A stretch of DNA of 64,000 bases from contig JAJPHS010000052.1 of NCBI GenBank assembly GCA_021325175.1, forward strand, positions 1 through 64,000, read 5' to 3'. Positions 53,822 through 63,237 of this stretch are shown piece by piece. Made by a program: the position numbers and the translations under genes. Origin of the DNA: Terriglobia bacterium (GTDB lineage Bacteria > Acidobacteriota > Terriglobia > Bryobacterales > Bryobacteraceae). Position 1 is the stretch's first letter, and the number at the start of each line of letters is the position of its first letter. The notes below the pieces were generated by a model, which made no database searches, was not told the DNA's origin, and saw only the letters and a list, made by a program, of their open reading frames with translations.

Positions 53822-56371
53822 TTATTGGCCGCCGCGTCCGCCCGCCGCGACCGCCGGCGCCGGCGGCAAAAATTTCGGATCGAGAATCTTGGCGATCTGA
53901 TCGCGAGCGCCTTCCAGATGCGCGCGCGTGTCGTGATCGGCGGCCTTGGGAATCGCGGCGCCGATCGCGGCATTGAGCGCGCGCAGCTCGGCGCGCAAAA
54001 ACGGTTTTTCATCGTCGCTTTTCTCCGGAGGACGGCCGCCGCGCCCGCCGAATCCGCCGCGTCCCGCCGCCTGCGTTCCATTCAGCTTCGTATTGACGAT
54101 TTCCAGATACGCGTTTTGCAGGTTGCGGCGATACGCGTCGATTTTGACGCGCGGCGATTCCAGCTCCTTCCACACGCCTCCGCGGACCGCCGCCAGAAAT
54201 TCCGCGGCAGGGTAAGCGGCCGATCCGTCGATGGTCTGCTGCTCGATCAGGCGCGCGAAGCGCTGATCGTTGAACAGCGTGTTCAACACCGAAGTCTGCG
54301 CGTCGCGAATGCGCGTCAGCACGCCCGCCGGTTCGATGCGGCGCAGAATTTCCGGATCGACCATCCACAGCGGCGTGGCGAAGGCGTTGTCGATTAGAAA
54401 TCTCACGGCTTCCTGCTGGCGCGCTTTGGGAATCAGCGTGAAGACGCGCCCTTCCTGGCCGACCATCTTTTCCTGGCTGTTGAATCCGCCGACGATCTGC
54501 GCCACATGGTTCATTTCAAGCTGCCACTGGCTGATCATGCGGCCGTAGAGCTCATCCAGATCTTCGTAGGTTTCGCCTTCCTTCCAGGCGGTGGCCGGCA
54601 TCAGCATCTTGGCCACCCTTTGGAGATTCTTCATGCCCATCGCCGTGGATTTGACCGCGTCGGCGTCGCCGACCGCTTCGGTTTCCTCCCCCGGATCGGA
54701 GCCGTCGGAGTTGGCGGTCGAAAAACGGTACCACGGCGTCGAATCCTGCTCGCGGGCCATTTTATCGAGCGCGGGCCGCTCGTCATTCGGCGTCTTCGCG
54801 CCGGGAATGGGCATGTAGCCCCACTTGGTCGCCCAGATATCGTACGGGCCGATGCGCGGGATCAGATCGGCGGCATCGATGTGATCCTCGGGCTGCGCGA
54901 CGTAATTGAATCGCGAATAATCCATGATCGACGGGGTGTGTCCCATTTTGTGAACCCAATCCCGGTCGCGAATTTTGTCGGCCGGATACATCGAGCTGGC
55001 TTTCATGTTGTGCTGGAAGCCCAGCGTGTGGCCAACTTCGTGCGCGACCACGTATTCGAGCAGGCGGCCCATCAGATCGTCCGGCAGCGGGAGTTTTTGC
55101 GCGCGCGGATCGAGCGGGCCGACCTGCACGAAATACCAATCGCGCGCCAGGTTCATCACGTTGTGGTAGAACTGAATGTCCGCGTTCAGAATCTCGCCGG
55201 TGCGCGGATCGGAGATGTGCGGGCCGCTGGCGTTTTCAACCGTCGAAGGCAGCCAGCGGATGACGCTGTGGCGCACGTCCTCCGGGCTCCAGTCGGGATC
55301 TTCCTGCGGCGTCGGAGCGTCCTTGGCGATGATGGCGTTCCGGAATCCCGCGGCCGCAAAGGCTTCATTCCAATCCTCGACGCCTTTCTTCAGCCACGGC
55401 GCCCATTTTTTGGGCGTCGCCGAATCGATGTAATAAACAATGGGCTTCACCGGCTCGGAAATTTCGGCGGTGGGATCTTTCTTCTCAAGACGCCAGCGCG
55501 CGATGTAGCGCACCTGTTTGGCGCGATAATCGTCGGCGGTGTAATCGAGCTGCTGCGTGGTGAAGTAGCCGACCCTGGCATCGAACAGCCGCGGCATCAT
55601 CGGACGCTCCGGCAGCCGCACCATGCTGTGGTGCAGGACGACCGTCGCGCTGGAGCCGCGCATCGCCGATACGCCGAGCCCGCCTCCTCCGCGCCCGCCC
55701 CCCGCCGCCGGCGCATTGTTGTTTCGCGTATAGGTCGCGGCGGCATCGACCTCGATGTTTTCCGGAAAAGCGGAAATGTGATCGATATAGGACCGCGAGG
55801 CGTCGAACGCCGTCGCGCCCAGGTGCTGGCGCGCGCTGATTTCCGGAACGTCGGTGGTGAACAGGCGGCTGACGTCGATCACCGGATCGCCGTCATGATA
55901 AGCGGCGACGTTGAAGGCCAGAATAATCGTATCGTTGTTGGCGTCCTTCACCGCTTCCGCGATCGGCGAATCGGGACGCGCGGTGATGCTGAAATTGATG
56001 TCGCGAAGATATACGCGATTGCCGCGCAGCTCCCAGGCCACCACGCGATTGGTCACCTCGCCGCCGCCGTAGCCGACGCCGAGCGTGGTTTTGGCAATCT
56101 GCGTATTCCATAGATATTGCTTGCCGAGCTCGGCCCTGGGGATCTCATAGTAGTAGCGCTCGCCCACCTGATAGACGGTGAACAGGCCTTTTTTCGCTTT
56201 CGCATCCTTGGGGATCACCCGGTCGAAGGCTTGAGGATTGGGCGCCGATAAAGCTCCCGAGCCGGCCGCCCCGGCCGCGCCCCGCCCGCCGCCGTTTTGC
56301 GGCGGCTCCTCCTGCGCGAAAACGCAAAATACGGCGCAAAATGCAACGAAAACGGCAGATTTTGACGTCAT
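53822..56371 (-). CDS. Zinc-dependent metalloprotease (DUF5117/DUF5118 type)
   Basis: 849 residues with a signal peptide ('MTSKSAVFVAFCAVFCVFA'). Zinc site HExxHxxGxxH in 'VAHEVGHTLGFQHNMKAS', with a downstream 'SIMDYSRFNYVAQPED' resembling the Met-turn of metzincins. N-terminal half has the DUF5117/5118-like regions ('YEIPRAELGKQYLWNTQIAKTT', 'NRVVAWELRGNRVYLRDINF'). Three Gly/Arg-rich segments (near the N-terminus, around residue 220, and at the very C-terminus 'AAGGRGGQ') are low-complexity. A secreted or periplasmic peptidase with unknown substrate. Divergent from bluB. Confidence 0.92.
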   Translation of the reverse strand: MTSKSAVFVAFCAVFCVFAQEEPPQNGGGRGAAGAAGSGALSAPNPQAFDRVIPKDAKAKKGLFTVYQVGERYYYEIPRAELGKQYLWNTQIAKTTLGVGYGGGEVTNRVVAWELRGNRVYLRDINFSITARPDSPIAEAVKDANNDTIILAFNVAAYHDGDPVIDVSRLFTTDVPEISARQHLGATAFDASRSYIDHISAFPENIEVDAAATYTRNNNAPAAGGGRGGGGLGVSAMRGSSATVVLHHSMVRLPERPMMPRLFDARVGYFTTQQLDYTADDYRAKQVRYIARWRLEKKDPTAEISEPVKPIVYYIDSATPKKWAPWLKKGVEDWNEAFAAAGFRNAIIAKDAPTPQEDPDWSPEDVRHSVIRWLPSTVENASGPHISDPRTGEILNADIQFYHNVMNLARDWYFVQVGPLDPRAQKLPLPDDLMGRLLEYVVAHEVGHTLGFQHNMKASSMYPADKIRDRDWVHKMGHTPSIMDYSRFNYVAQPEDHIDAADLIPRIGPYDIWATKWGYMPIPGAKTPNDERPALDKMAREQDSTPWYRFSTANSDGSDPGEETEAVGDADAVKSTAMGMKNLQRVAKMLMPATAWKEGETYEDLDELYGRMISQWQLEMNHVAQIVGGFNSQEKMVGQEGRVFTLIPKARQQEAVRFLIDNAFATPLWMVDPEILRRIEPAGVLTRIRDAQTSVLNTLFNDQRFARLIEQQTIDGSAAYPAAEFLAAVRGGVWKELESPRVKIDAYRRNLQNAYLEIVNTKLNGTQAAGRGGFGGRGGRPPEKSDDEKPFLRAELRALNAAIGAAIPKAADHDTRAHLEGARDQIAKILDPKFLPPAPAVAAGGRGGQ

Positions 56372-56380
56372 TGTGTGTAC

Positions 56381-56386
56381 ATCGTA
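56381..56386 (-). promoter_or_regulatory. Putative -10 box (TACGAT) for metalloprotease
   Basis: Minus-strand TACGAT ends 9 bases before the ATG at 56371; no consensus -35. Confidence 0.35.
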
Positions 56387-56420
56387 TCACGTTGACCGGC
56401 AAATGGTAGGCGTGTTATCC

Positions 56421-57134
56421 ATGGATCGGACTCCAAGAATGAATCACGATTTTTCCGGCGCCGAGCGCCGCGCCGTCTATCGCGCGATTTATGAACGGCG
56501 CGATATCCGATCGCATTTTTTGCCCGATCCGGTTCCGGATCCGGTGCTCGGGCGCATTCTGGACGCAGCGCATCACGCTCCTTCGGTCGGGTTCATGCAA
56601 CCCTGGGATTTCATCGTGATTCGCGACGTTGCCGTGCGCCGGGCGGTGCACGATTGCTTCCTCCAAGCCAACCGCCGGGCGGCGGAAAAATATCGCGGCG
56701 AGCAGCGCGCGCTCTATGACAGCCTCAAGCTGGAGGGCATTCTCGAAGCGCCCCTGAATTTGTGCATCACCTGCGATCGCGAGCGCGCTCGCGGATCGGG
56801 ATTGGGCAGGCAGAGCGATCCGGCAGCAGATATTTACTCGACCGCCTGCGCGGTTCAGAATTTATGGCTGGCGGCGCGCGCCGAGTCGCTCGGCATGGGC
56901 TGGGTCAGCATTCTCGATATGGATCGCCTGCGCGAAATTCTCGGCATCCCGCAAGCGCTGATTCCGGTGGCGTACCTGTGCGCCGGTTATGTTACGGAAT
57001 TTCCCGCCCGGCCGGAGCTGGAAACCGCGGGATGGGAGCAGCGCGAGCAGCTCGCAAAGTTAATCCATTTCGAAAAATGGGGCGCGCGCGACGAGCGGCG
57101 CGGCTCCGCGCTGATTGAGGCCGGGCAGCGGTAA
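56421..57134 (+). CDS. bluB: 5,6-dimethylbenzimidazole synthase
   Basis: ATG 56421 chosen (237 residues); upstream residues in the track lie in the metalloprotease promoter region, and ATG 56439 is an alternative. Nitroreductase-fold flavin destructase: 'YRAIYERRDIRSHFLPDPVPDPVLGRIL', 'AHHAPSVGFMQPWDFIVI', 'LNLCITCDRERARGSGLGRQSDP', 'STACAVQNLWLAARAESLGMGWVSIL'. These are diagnostic of BluB, which cuts FMNH2 to make the lower ligand of cobalamin. No cobalamin synthesis or salvage gene is next to it. Confidence 0.93.
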   Translation: MDRTPRMNHDFSGAERRAVYRAIYERRDIRSHFLPDPVPDPVLGRILDAAHHAPSVGFMQPWDFIVIRDVAVRRAVHDCFLQANRRAAEKYRGEQRALYDSLKLEGILEAPLNLCITCDRERARGSGLGRQSDPAADIYSTACAVQNLWLAARAESLGMGWVSILDMDRLREILGIPQALIPVAYLCAGYVTEFPARPELETAGWEQREQLAKLIHFEKWGARDERRGSALIEAGQR

Positions 57135-57151
57135 CCGTTCGCGTGAAGTGA

Positions 57152-57192
57152 GCGCGGGCGGGCGGGAGTCGAACGACCGGGCCCGCCCGCGC
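57152..57192 (+). repeat. Strong GC hairpin between bluB and His-rich gene
   Basis: GCGCGGGCGGGC (57152-57163) and GCCCGCCCGCGC (57181-57192) form a perfect 12-bp stem with a 17-base loop. No T-run follows, so a rho-independent terminator is only possible in a loose sense. The loop sequence recalls a tRNA T-arm but the pairing does not fit. Confidence 0.5.
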
Positions 57193-57217
57193 GGGGGCCC
57201 GAATCGGTCGATCTATC

Positions 57218-57574
57218 ATGGCGCAACAACACATATCCTCAGAAGAAGACAGGCACGTTCATGGTCCCAATTGCGGGCACCCCGCCGTGCGGCACGAAGG
57301 CCACATCGATTATCTCCAGAATGGGCGTTTGCAGCACGTCAGCGGCGATCGGGTGGAAGAGCACCGCATCAGCGTCGGCGGCCGCAATCCGGAGCGATGC
57401 ACGCCCGGCCACGGCTGCGGCCAGCATGAGCGCGGGCACCAGCACGGCGAAAATTGCGGGCATCCCGCGGTTCCGCACGGCGATCACGTCGATTATCTGG
57501 TCGGCGGGCACTTGCATCACTGCCACGGCGATCATTGCGACGATCACGGCGCGATTGAGGAGGTGATTTCTTAA
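57218..57574 (+). CDS. His-rich putative metal-binding protein with tandem repeat
   Basis: 118 residues, about 20 percent His, plus seven or so Cys. Two copies of one unit: 'HGPNCGHPAVRHEGHIDYLQNG' (about 15-36) and 'HGENCGHPAVPHGDHVDYLVGG' (about 76-97), each followed by a His/Asp-rich stretch, the last being 'HLHHCHGDHCDDHG'. No signal peptide, so cytosolic. It probably binds zinc, nickel, cobalt or copper, as a store or chaperone. Related short proteins exist in other bacteria but I know no proven function. Neighbours bluB, larE and hypF concern cobalt and nickel cofactors. Confidence 0.78.
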   Translation: MAQQHISSEEDRHVHGPNCGHPAVRHEGHIDYLQNGRLQHVSGDRVEEHRISVGGRNPERCTPGHGCGQHERGHQHGENCGHPAVPHGDHVDYLVGGHLHHCHGDHCDDHGAIEEVIS

Positions 57575-57604
57575 GCCGCCCGGGGATTGCGGTACCCTCG
57601 AAGC

Positions 57605-58453
57605 ATGCGGAAGGCGAATGTTTCCCGCCGCGGGGCGCTGGCGGCGCTGGGCGGAGCGGCGGCCGCCGCGCTTGCCGGAAACAGCGGCGTGCTGATTGGC
57701 GTTTGCGGACCGCCGCAGAATTTTGGGAAAGCCGCGCAGTTCGGATTCGATTATTACGAGCCGGGCGCGGCTGCCGTCGCGGTGATGAGCGAAACGGATT
57801 TCGTGGCCTTTCGCGATCGCGTGCTCGCATCGAAGATTCGCTGCCGCAGCCTGAACAGCTTGATCCGGTCCGGGCACGTGGTCGGGCCGGAAGCGGATCT
57901 CGAAGCGGCGTGCCGGTATCTGGAGACGACGCTGGAGCGCTGCCGGGAATTGGGCGCGGCCGTTGCCGTTTGGGGCAGCGCCAGCTCGCGCAACGTGCCG
58001 GAAGGATTCTCGCGCGACGAAGCCTGGCGGCAAATGAAAATGTTTTTGAACCGCGCGGGCGACATCGCGCAATCAAAGCAAATAACCATCGCCATCGAGC
58101 CGCTGCGCAAACAGGAAAGCAACATCCTCAACACCGGCGCGGAGGCCCTGCGCCTGGTGCGCGAAGTGAATCATCCGCGCGTTCAAATGATCATCGATTA
58201 CTACCATCTGCGCGCCGAAAATGAAGATCCGGAAATCGTGCGCGCCGCGCGCGAGCACATCGTGCACATGCATTTCGCCAATCCCGAAGGACGGCGCTGG
58301 CCGCGCGACGCAAGCGAGGACCCGATGTACGCGCGCTTTTTCCGCATCGTCAAGGAAGTGAACTACCGCGGCGGCATCTCCATCGAGGGGAACGGCGCCT
58401 TCGAAAGTGACGGCGCCGCAAGCCTCGCGTTTTTCCGAAGCGAGCTCGCCTGA
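57605..58453 (+). CDS. Exported TIM-barrel sugar-phosphate isomerase/epimerase-like protein
   Basis: ATG 57605, 282 residues, with a twin-arginine-like signal ('VSRRGALAALGGAAAAALAG'). AP-endonuclease-2/xylose-isomerase-type barrel: 'ITIAIEPLRKQESNILNTGAEALRLV' (metal Glu), 'MIIDYYHLRAENED' (Asp and His), 'IVHMHFANPEG' and 'GGISIEGNG' (last metal Glu). Substrate unknown. TACCCT lies 6 bases upstream. One more exported sugar enzyme, like the UxuA-like protein at 31975. Confidence 0.85.
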   Translation: MRKANVSRRGALAALGGAAAAALAGNSGVLIGVCGPPQNFGKAAQFGFDYYEPGAAAVAVMSETDFVAFRDRVLASKIRCRSLNSLIRSGHVVGPEADLEAACRYLETTLERCRELGAAVAVWGSASSRNVPEGFSRDEAWRQMKMFLNRAGDIAQSKQITIAIEPLRKQESNILNTGAEALRLVREVNHPRVQMIIDYYHLRAENEDPEIVRAAREHIVHMHFANPEGRRWPRDASEDPMYARFFRIVKEVNYRGGISIEGNGAFESDGAASLAFFRSELA

Positions 58454-58469
58454 TCCGCTTTTCGCCGCC

Positions 58470-60773
58470 TCAAGCGCGGTCGCAAAGCGCGTTCGCAATC
58501 ACCGCCTGCCCGAGCGACAATCCTCCATCGTTGGCGGGAATGCGGCGATGAACGAAAATCTCGAAGCCCGCGGCGCGCAACCCGGCGACGGAGCGGGCGA
58601 GCAGCCGCAGGTTCTGAAACGTCCCTCCACTCAGGCACACGCGATTCAGCCGGTGTGATTCGCGAATCCGCAGGCAGGCCTCGACGATCACGCGCGCCAT
58701 GGTCTCATGAAAGTTCGCCGAAATGCGGCCCACCGCGGCGCCGCGCGTAAAATCCGCCGCGATGGCGCGAATCGCCGGGCGCATATCGATTTGAAACCGC
58801 GCCTCGCCCCAAGCCTGCGGCGGCGGCGTTACGATCTCGAAGGGATAAACTTCATCGCCTTCGGTGGCCGCCGCTTCAAGCTCCACCGCAGCCTGGCTTT
58901 CATAGGTGATTTCCTGCCGGATGCCGAGCATCGAGGAAACGGCGTCGAACAAACGCCCGCACGACGACGTCTCGACGGTCTGAATCCGGCGCGCGATCAT
59001 TTGCTCGACGAAGGCGACTTGTTTTGCCGGAACCTGGTCGAAGAGCGGAATTGCCGGGCGCGCGCCGTCAAGATATGCCAGCGCGCCGCGCCAGGGTTGG
59101 CGCACCGCACGATCGCCGCCGGCCAGCGGAACGTACGCCAGATGGCCGCGGCGCTCGAATCCGGCGAAATCGCAGATCAGAAACTCGCCGCCCCAGATCT
59201 TGCCGTCGGTTCCGTAGCCGGTGCCGTCGAACGCGACTCCGATCACCCGGCCGCCGATTCCGCGATCCGCCATGCAGCTTGCGATGTGCGCGTGATGATG
59301 CTGCACGCCGATGAGCCGCGCGCCGGCCTGCTCCTGCGCGAAGCGCGTGCTCAGATAATTGGGATGCAGGTCATGCGCGATCACGGCCGGGCGGACGCGA
59401 AAAAATCGCTTCAAATGCTCCAGCGTCTCGCGAAAAAATTCCATCGTTTCCAGATTTTCCAGATCGCCGATATGCTGGCTGAGAATGGCGTAATGATCCG
59501 CCGTCAGGCACAGCGTGTTTTTCAATTCGCCGCCGCAGGCGAGAATTTCGCGCAGGGGCATGCCCAGATCGATCGGGTCCGGAGCGAATCCGCGCGACCT
59601 CCGCACCGGATATTCGCCGCCTTCAAAGCAGGCAACCACCGAATCATCGACTCGGGTTTGGATTTTCCGGTTGTGCAGCAAAAAATAATCGGCGAGCGAG
59701 CGCAGGCGCGGCGCGTCCTCATTGCGGCTCACGATCGGCTCCTCGCTGTGATTCCCGCTGGTCATCACCAGCGCGTCGAACGGCGCATCTTCAAATAGCA
59801 GGTGGTGCAGCGGCGTATAGGGCAGCATCACGCCGAGCCGCGCGTTTCCCGGCGCAACCTCGGCTGAAATCGCCGCGTTGGGAAGGCGCGGCAGCAGCAG
59901 GATCGGGCGCCGGGGACTGGTGAGCAGCTCGCGCTCGGCCCGCGAGATCGCGCATAAACGCGCGGCAGCGTCCGTATCGCGCGCCATAATCGCGAACGCC
60001 TTGCCGCTGCGCCGTTTCCTTTCGCGCAGCAGCGCGACAGCGCGATCACTCGCGGCATCGCAGGCCAGATGAAATCCGCCGAGCCCTTTGATCGCCAGAA
60101 TTTTCGCCTGGGCCAGCAGCTCGCGCGCACGCTTGAGCATTTGCGGATCGCGCGTGAATCGCAACGCCGCCCCGCGGGCGATTTCAGCGCCGCTCATCAG
60201 CGCCAGGCCGGGGCCGCATTCCGGACACGCGTTCGGCTCGGCGTGGAAGCGGCGGTCCGCGGGATCTTCGTATTCGCGAAGGCACGCATCGCACATCGCG
60301 AATTCGTCCATGGTGGTTTTTGGGCGGTCATAGGGCGCCTCGCGAATGATCGAATAGCGCGGTCCGCAGTTGGTGCAGTTGGTGAACGGATACTGATACC
60401 GGCGATTGGCCGGGTCGGTGAAATCCGCGGCGCATTCCTCGCACGTCCCCGTATCGGAGGGAACCAGCGCGAAACGGCCCGGAATCGCGGCGCTCTGGCG
60501 GATGGTGAATTTCGCCTCGCCCAGCGGCTCCAGCGCGCGGACGTTCAGGCGATCGATCCGGGCCAGCGGCGGCAGCTCCGTTTTGAGCGCGGCGATGAAA
60601 TTTTCAAGGCGGGTCTCGCTCGCCTCGGCTTCAATCACCACGCCTTCGGAAGAATTGAGCACGTATCCGCGGATTTCGAACTGGCGCGCGATGCGATAGA
60701 CAAACGGCCGGAAACCGACGCCCTGCACCAGGCCCGCAATGTCAATCCGCTTGCGCGCGCAAATTTCCTGCAT
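58470..60773 (-). CDS. hypF: [NiFe]-hydrogenase maturation carbamoyltransferase
   Basis: 767 residues, full length. Acylphosphatase domain (1-92, catalytic R22 in 'GVGFRPFVYR'), two zinc fingers (C111/C114/C133/C136 and C161/C164/C183/C186), YrdC-like domain (about 200-385), and Kae1-like C-terminal domain with the metal site 'VQHHHAHIASCMADRG'. HypF makes the thiocarboxamide that becomes the CN ligand of NiFe hydrogenases. No hypABCDE or hydrogenase gene is in the window. GATAAT lies 9 bases before the ATG. Confidence 0.96.
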   Translation of the reverse strand: MQEICARKRIDIAGLVQGVGFRPFVYRIARQFEIRGYVLNSSEGVVIEAEASETRLENFIAALKTELPPLARIDRLNVRALEPLGEAKFTIRQSAAIPGRFALVPSDTGTCEECAADFTDPANRRYQYPFTNCTNCGPRYSIIREAPYDRPKTTMDEFAMCDACLREYEDPADRRFHAEPNACPECGPGLALMSGAEIARGAALRFTRDPQMLKRARELLAQAKILAIKGLGGFHLACDAASDRAVALLRERKRRSGKAFAIMARDTDAAARLCAISRAERELLTSPRRPILLLPRLPNAAISAEVAPGNARLGVMLPYTPLHHLLFEDAPFDALVMTSGNHSEEPIVSRNEDAPRLRSLADYFLLHNRKIQTRVDDSVVACFEGGEYPVRRSRGFAPDPIDLGMPLREILACGGELKNTLCLTADHYAILSQHIGDLENLETMEFFRETLEHLKRFFRVRPAVIAHDLHPNYLSTRFAQEQAGARLIGVQHHHAHIASCMADRGIGGRVIGVAFDGTGYGTDGKIWGGEFLICDFAGFERRGHLAYVPLAGGDRAVRQPWRGALAYLDGARPAIPLFDQVPAKQVAFVEQMIARRIQTVETSSCGRLFDAVSSMLGIRQEITYESQAAVELEAAATEGDEVYPFEIVTPPPQAWGEARFQIDMRPAIRAIAADFTRGAAVGRISANFHETMARVIVEACLRIRESHRLNRVCLSGGTFQNLRLLARSVAGLRAAGFEIFVHRRIPANDGGLSLGQAVIANALCDRA

Positions 60774-60786
60774 CCACTATGGATTA

Positions 60787-63237
60787 TCACTCCCGTTGGC
60801 CCGCGAGCTTGTCCTGCGCGGGCGCGACCGTCGCCGTGTTGATGTCCTTGGGATCGTCGCGCAGCTTCAGGTAGAGCGTCGGTCCGGCCGGATGCGGCAC
60901 GCTCAAAACCGAATCGACGAATCCCTCCGGTACGGAAACCGCGACGGTGAACTGCGGGTCGGCCGCGACGGAGTCGATTAAGAACAGATTGGTCCCGTTC
61001 AAGACGCAGGGCTGCGCCGGATCTTCAGGACAGCGCAGTTCTTTGAGGAACGGCACGCGCACCAGGGTCGCCAGCGGCTGCCAGTCTCCCGCAACGCCGC
61101 GCTCATCCACGGGTCGAAAGCGAAGCGGGCCGAAAGCCGATCCGCCGAACGCCTTGGCGGGGGAGAACTCGGCCAGCACGGTGCTGGCGTCCTGGAGCGT
61201 AAGGCCGCCGTTGGCGATGGTGAGGGTCGCGTGAACCGAATCGTCGGCGGCGGCAATTTCGATCTTTTCTTCGCGTGGAAATATATTCGGCGAACGGCTT
61301 TTCAAGGAAAACGAGAGATGGCCGTCAAGCGGAAGCTCGTCCGGATTCGTCAGGTGAATCGCCGAAGCCGCCGATTCCGAGCCGAGATCCACGCGCTTGC
61401 CGAGCAGAACCACGCTCGGCGGGGGAGCTTCGATGATCGCCGGCACTTCGAGCTTTCGGCCGTCCTTCAGGATGGCGTGACCGCTCGCCTTGCTCTCCGG
61501 CTTGAAGGATCCGGTCGCATTGGCGCGCTCGGCGGTAAGCGGCATCTCGCCGTCTCGCGGCGGCGCCGCGGGAGTGAATCGAACGCCGTTCACCTCGACG
61601 CTCGCGACCTCTTCCAGATGCGAGCCGTGAAGCTTTGCCGCCGCTTCGCCGGGAATAATTTCGAACCGGTCAAGATGTCCCGTTTCCGCGTAAAAGATGG
61701 CTTCCAGTTCATCGGGATGGGGAACGCCGGTTTGCCGCACCAGCATCTGGAGCTTTCCGGGCGCGGCACTGCCGGCGGCGATCTTCACTTCCAGCTCATC
61801 TGCTTTCGTCATCTTCCAGGTGGCCTTGGAAGTATTGCCATCGCTCGATTTAATGCTGACCTGATCTACGCACGCCGCCGCGTCGCCGTGAAGATGGAAC
61901 GTGTGTTCCCGGCCCGCCACCAGCGACGCAGTTTCCGCCGCCGGGATGCCCCACTTCACCGAATGGGCGGATTGAAGCTTGAACGAGGGTCCGGTAAACG
62001 AGTCAAAACCCCAATAGCCCCGCAGAACTCCTTCCATCGGGTTCTGATCGATCGAAGCCTCCGCCAGCGGCTTGGTATCGATCACGTAGCCGCCGCGAAG
62101 CGCATCGGCGCGTGCCGGCAGATCGATGGCCGCTGCTCCCTTTCGTTCGATGTGGAGCGTCATATCGTGCAACAATGCGGTGGAAAACGCGAGCGGCGCG
62201 CCGGCGGCTTGCAGCACCAGCGGCTTGCTTTGCAAGCAATAAACCTGTTGCGGATCGGCGGCGTGCAGCGGCGGCGGTTTCTCGCCATTGACCGCCGGCA
62301 GCGCGATCACGATCACCGATTTGGGATTGTGAAACGACGGCGGACTGTTCAGCTTCAGTTGAAGCTGGTCCTGCTTGGGCAGCGCCAGCGCGGGAATATA
62401 TTGATACTGCGCGGTGTGCAGGCTGTCCAGAATTCTGCCCATGTCGATGATCGCGCCCACGTAAGGACTGTAATATCCGCTACCCATCTTCGGCGTGGTG
62501 GCGATCTGGCCGATCAGGTCCGATGCCGGACCTTGCGTGAGAACGCCGACCATGGACTGGCTGTGCCCATCGTTCAGCACCAGATTTTCGCTCCGCTGCG
62601 TCAGGCATCCCGCCTGCTGATCCACCGGTTTCTTGAAACAGTCTTCGTCCAGCCGGATATTCAGGCTGCGCGCCAGCAGCATGGATTTCTCGTGCACCGC
62701 CGCCGGATCGGCTTCCGCCGTCTGATACATCGCCGAAAGATAGGCGTCCAGTCGCGAACGGTCGAGGCTCGCCTGTTCCAGATCCTGGATGGCGCGAACG
62801 AACGAGCCCGGTCTGCCGCGGACGGCGGAACGCAAAGTGCTGAAATCCCCGGTGGTTTCCGGAGCCAGAAAAATCACTGCCTGCTCGGCGCCGGGCGGGA
62901 CGACGACGAAAATACCCTCGTCGCGCACCTTGCTATTCCAGGTCTCGGCGCGAATGAACCAGTCCTCCGGCGGAGGATTGGTGGCCCCGCGCAGGAAAGC
63001 GGCAATCAGCAAATAGCGGACGGATTGATTTTTGGGCAGCGCGGGATGAATCCACAGCCGGTCCCCCGGTTGAAGATTGGGTACTTCGGAGATCGGCAGG
63101 GTCTTGCCGCCGCGCTTGACTCTGACATCGATCGGCGGCCCCGTCAAGTCGAATGCGGCGGTGTCCCCGTGGATGAGACTACTCAAAACGAAAAAAAAGA
63201 GCAGTGGAAGACGCGACGAAACGCTTCGCAGTTCCAT
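60787..63237 (-). CDS. Large secreted protein of unknown function
   Basis: 816 residues with a signal peptide ('RLPLLFFFVLSSLIHG'). Mostly beta-rich; no enzyme motif recognised. Segments such as 'LQPGDRLWIHPALPKNQSVRYLLIAAFLRG' and 'IFVVVPPGAEQAVIFLAPETTGDF' occur in acidobacterial extracellular proteins of unknown role. Five or more cysteines ('DEDCFKKPVDQQAGCLTQ', 'LRCPEDPAQPCVLNG') suggest disulfides. TAGAAT 7 bases before ATG is its likely -10. It is divergent from the right-hand region. Confidence 0.72.
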   Translation of the reverse strand: MELRSVSSRLPLLFFFVLSSLIHGDTAAFDLTGPPIDVRVKRGGKTLPISEVPNLQPGDRLWIHPALPKNQSVRYLLIAAFLRGATNPPPEDWFIRAETWNSKVRDEGIFVVVPPGAEQAVIFLAPETTGDFSTLRSAVRGRPGSFVRAIQDLEQASLDRSRLDAYLSAMYQTAEADPAAVHEKSMLLARSLNIRLDEDCFKKPVDQQAGCLTQRSENLVLNDGHSQSMVGVLTQGPASDLIGQIATTPKMGSGYYSPYVGAIIDMGRILDSLHTAQYQYIPALALPKQDQLQLKLNSPPSFHNPKSVIVIALPAVNGEKPPPLHAADPQQVYCLQSKPLVLQAAGAPLAFSTALLHDMTLHIERKGAAAIDLPARADALRGGYVIDTKPLAEASIDQNPMEGVLRGYWGFDSFTGPSFKLQSAHSVKWGIPAAETASLVAGREHTFHLHGDAAACVDQVSIKSSDGNTSKATWKMTKADELEVKIAAGSAAPGKLQMLVRQTGVPHPDELEAIFYAETGHLDRFEIIPGEAAAKLHGSHLEEVASVEVNGVRFTPAAPPRDGEMPLTAERANATGSFKPESKASGHAILKDGRKLEVPAIIEAPPPSVVLLGKRVDLGSESAASAIHLTNPDELPLDGHLSFSLKSRSPNIFPREEKIEIAAADDSVHATLTIANGGLTLQDASTVLAEFSPAKAFGGSAFGPLRFRPVDERGVAGDWQPLATLVRVPFLKELRCPEDPAQPCVLNGTNLFLIDSVAADPQFTVAVSVPEGFVDSVLSVPHPAGPTLYLKLRDDPKDINTATVAPAQDKLAGQRE

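Noticed and set aside
54506-56113. 535-codon plus-strand ORF
   Set aside because: Antisense to the metalloprotease, whose HExxH motif and signal peptide fix the coding strand.
57152-57192. Partial tRNA gene
   Set aside because: The T-arm-like loop does not have a pairing 5-bp T-stem, and no acceptor partner exists within 80 bases.
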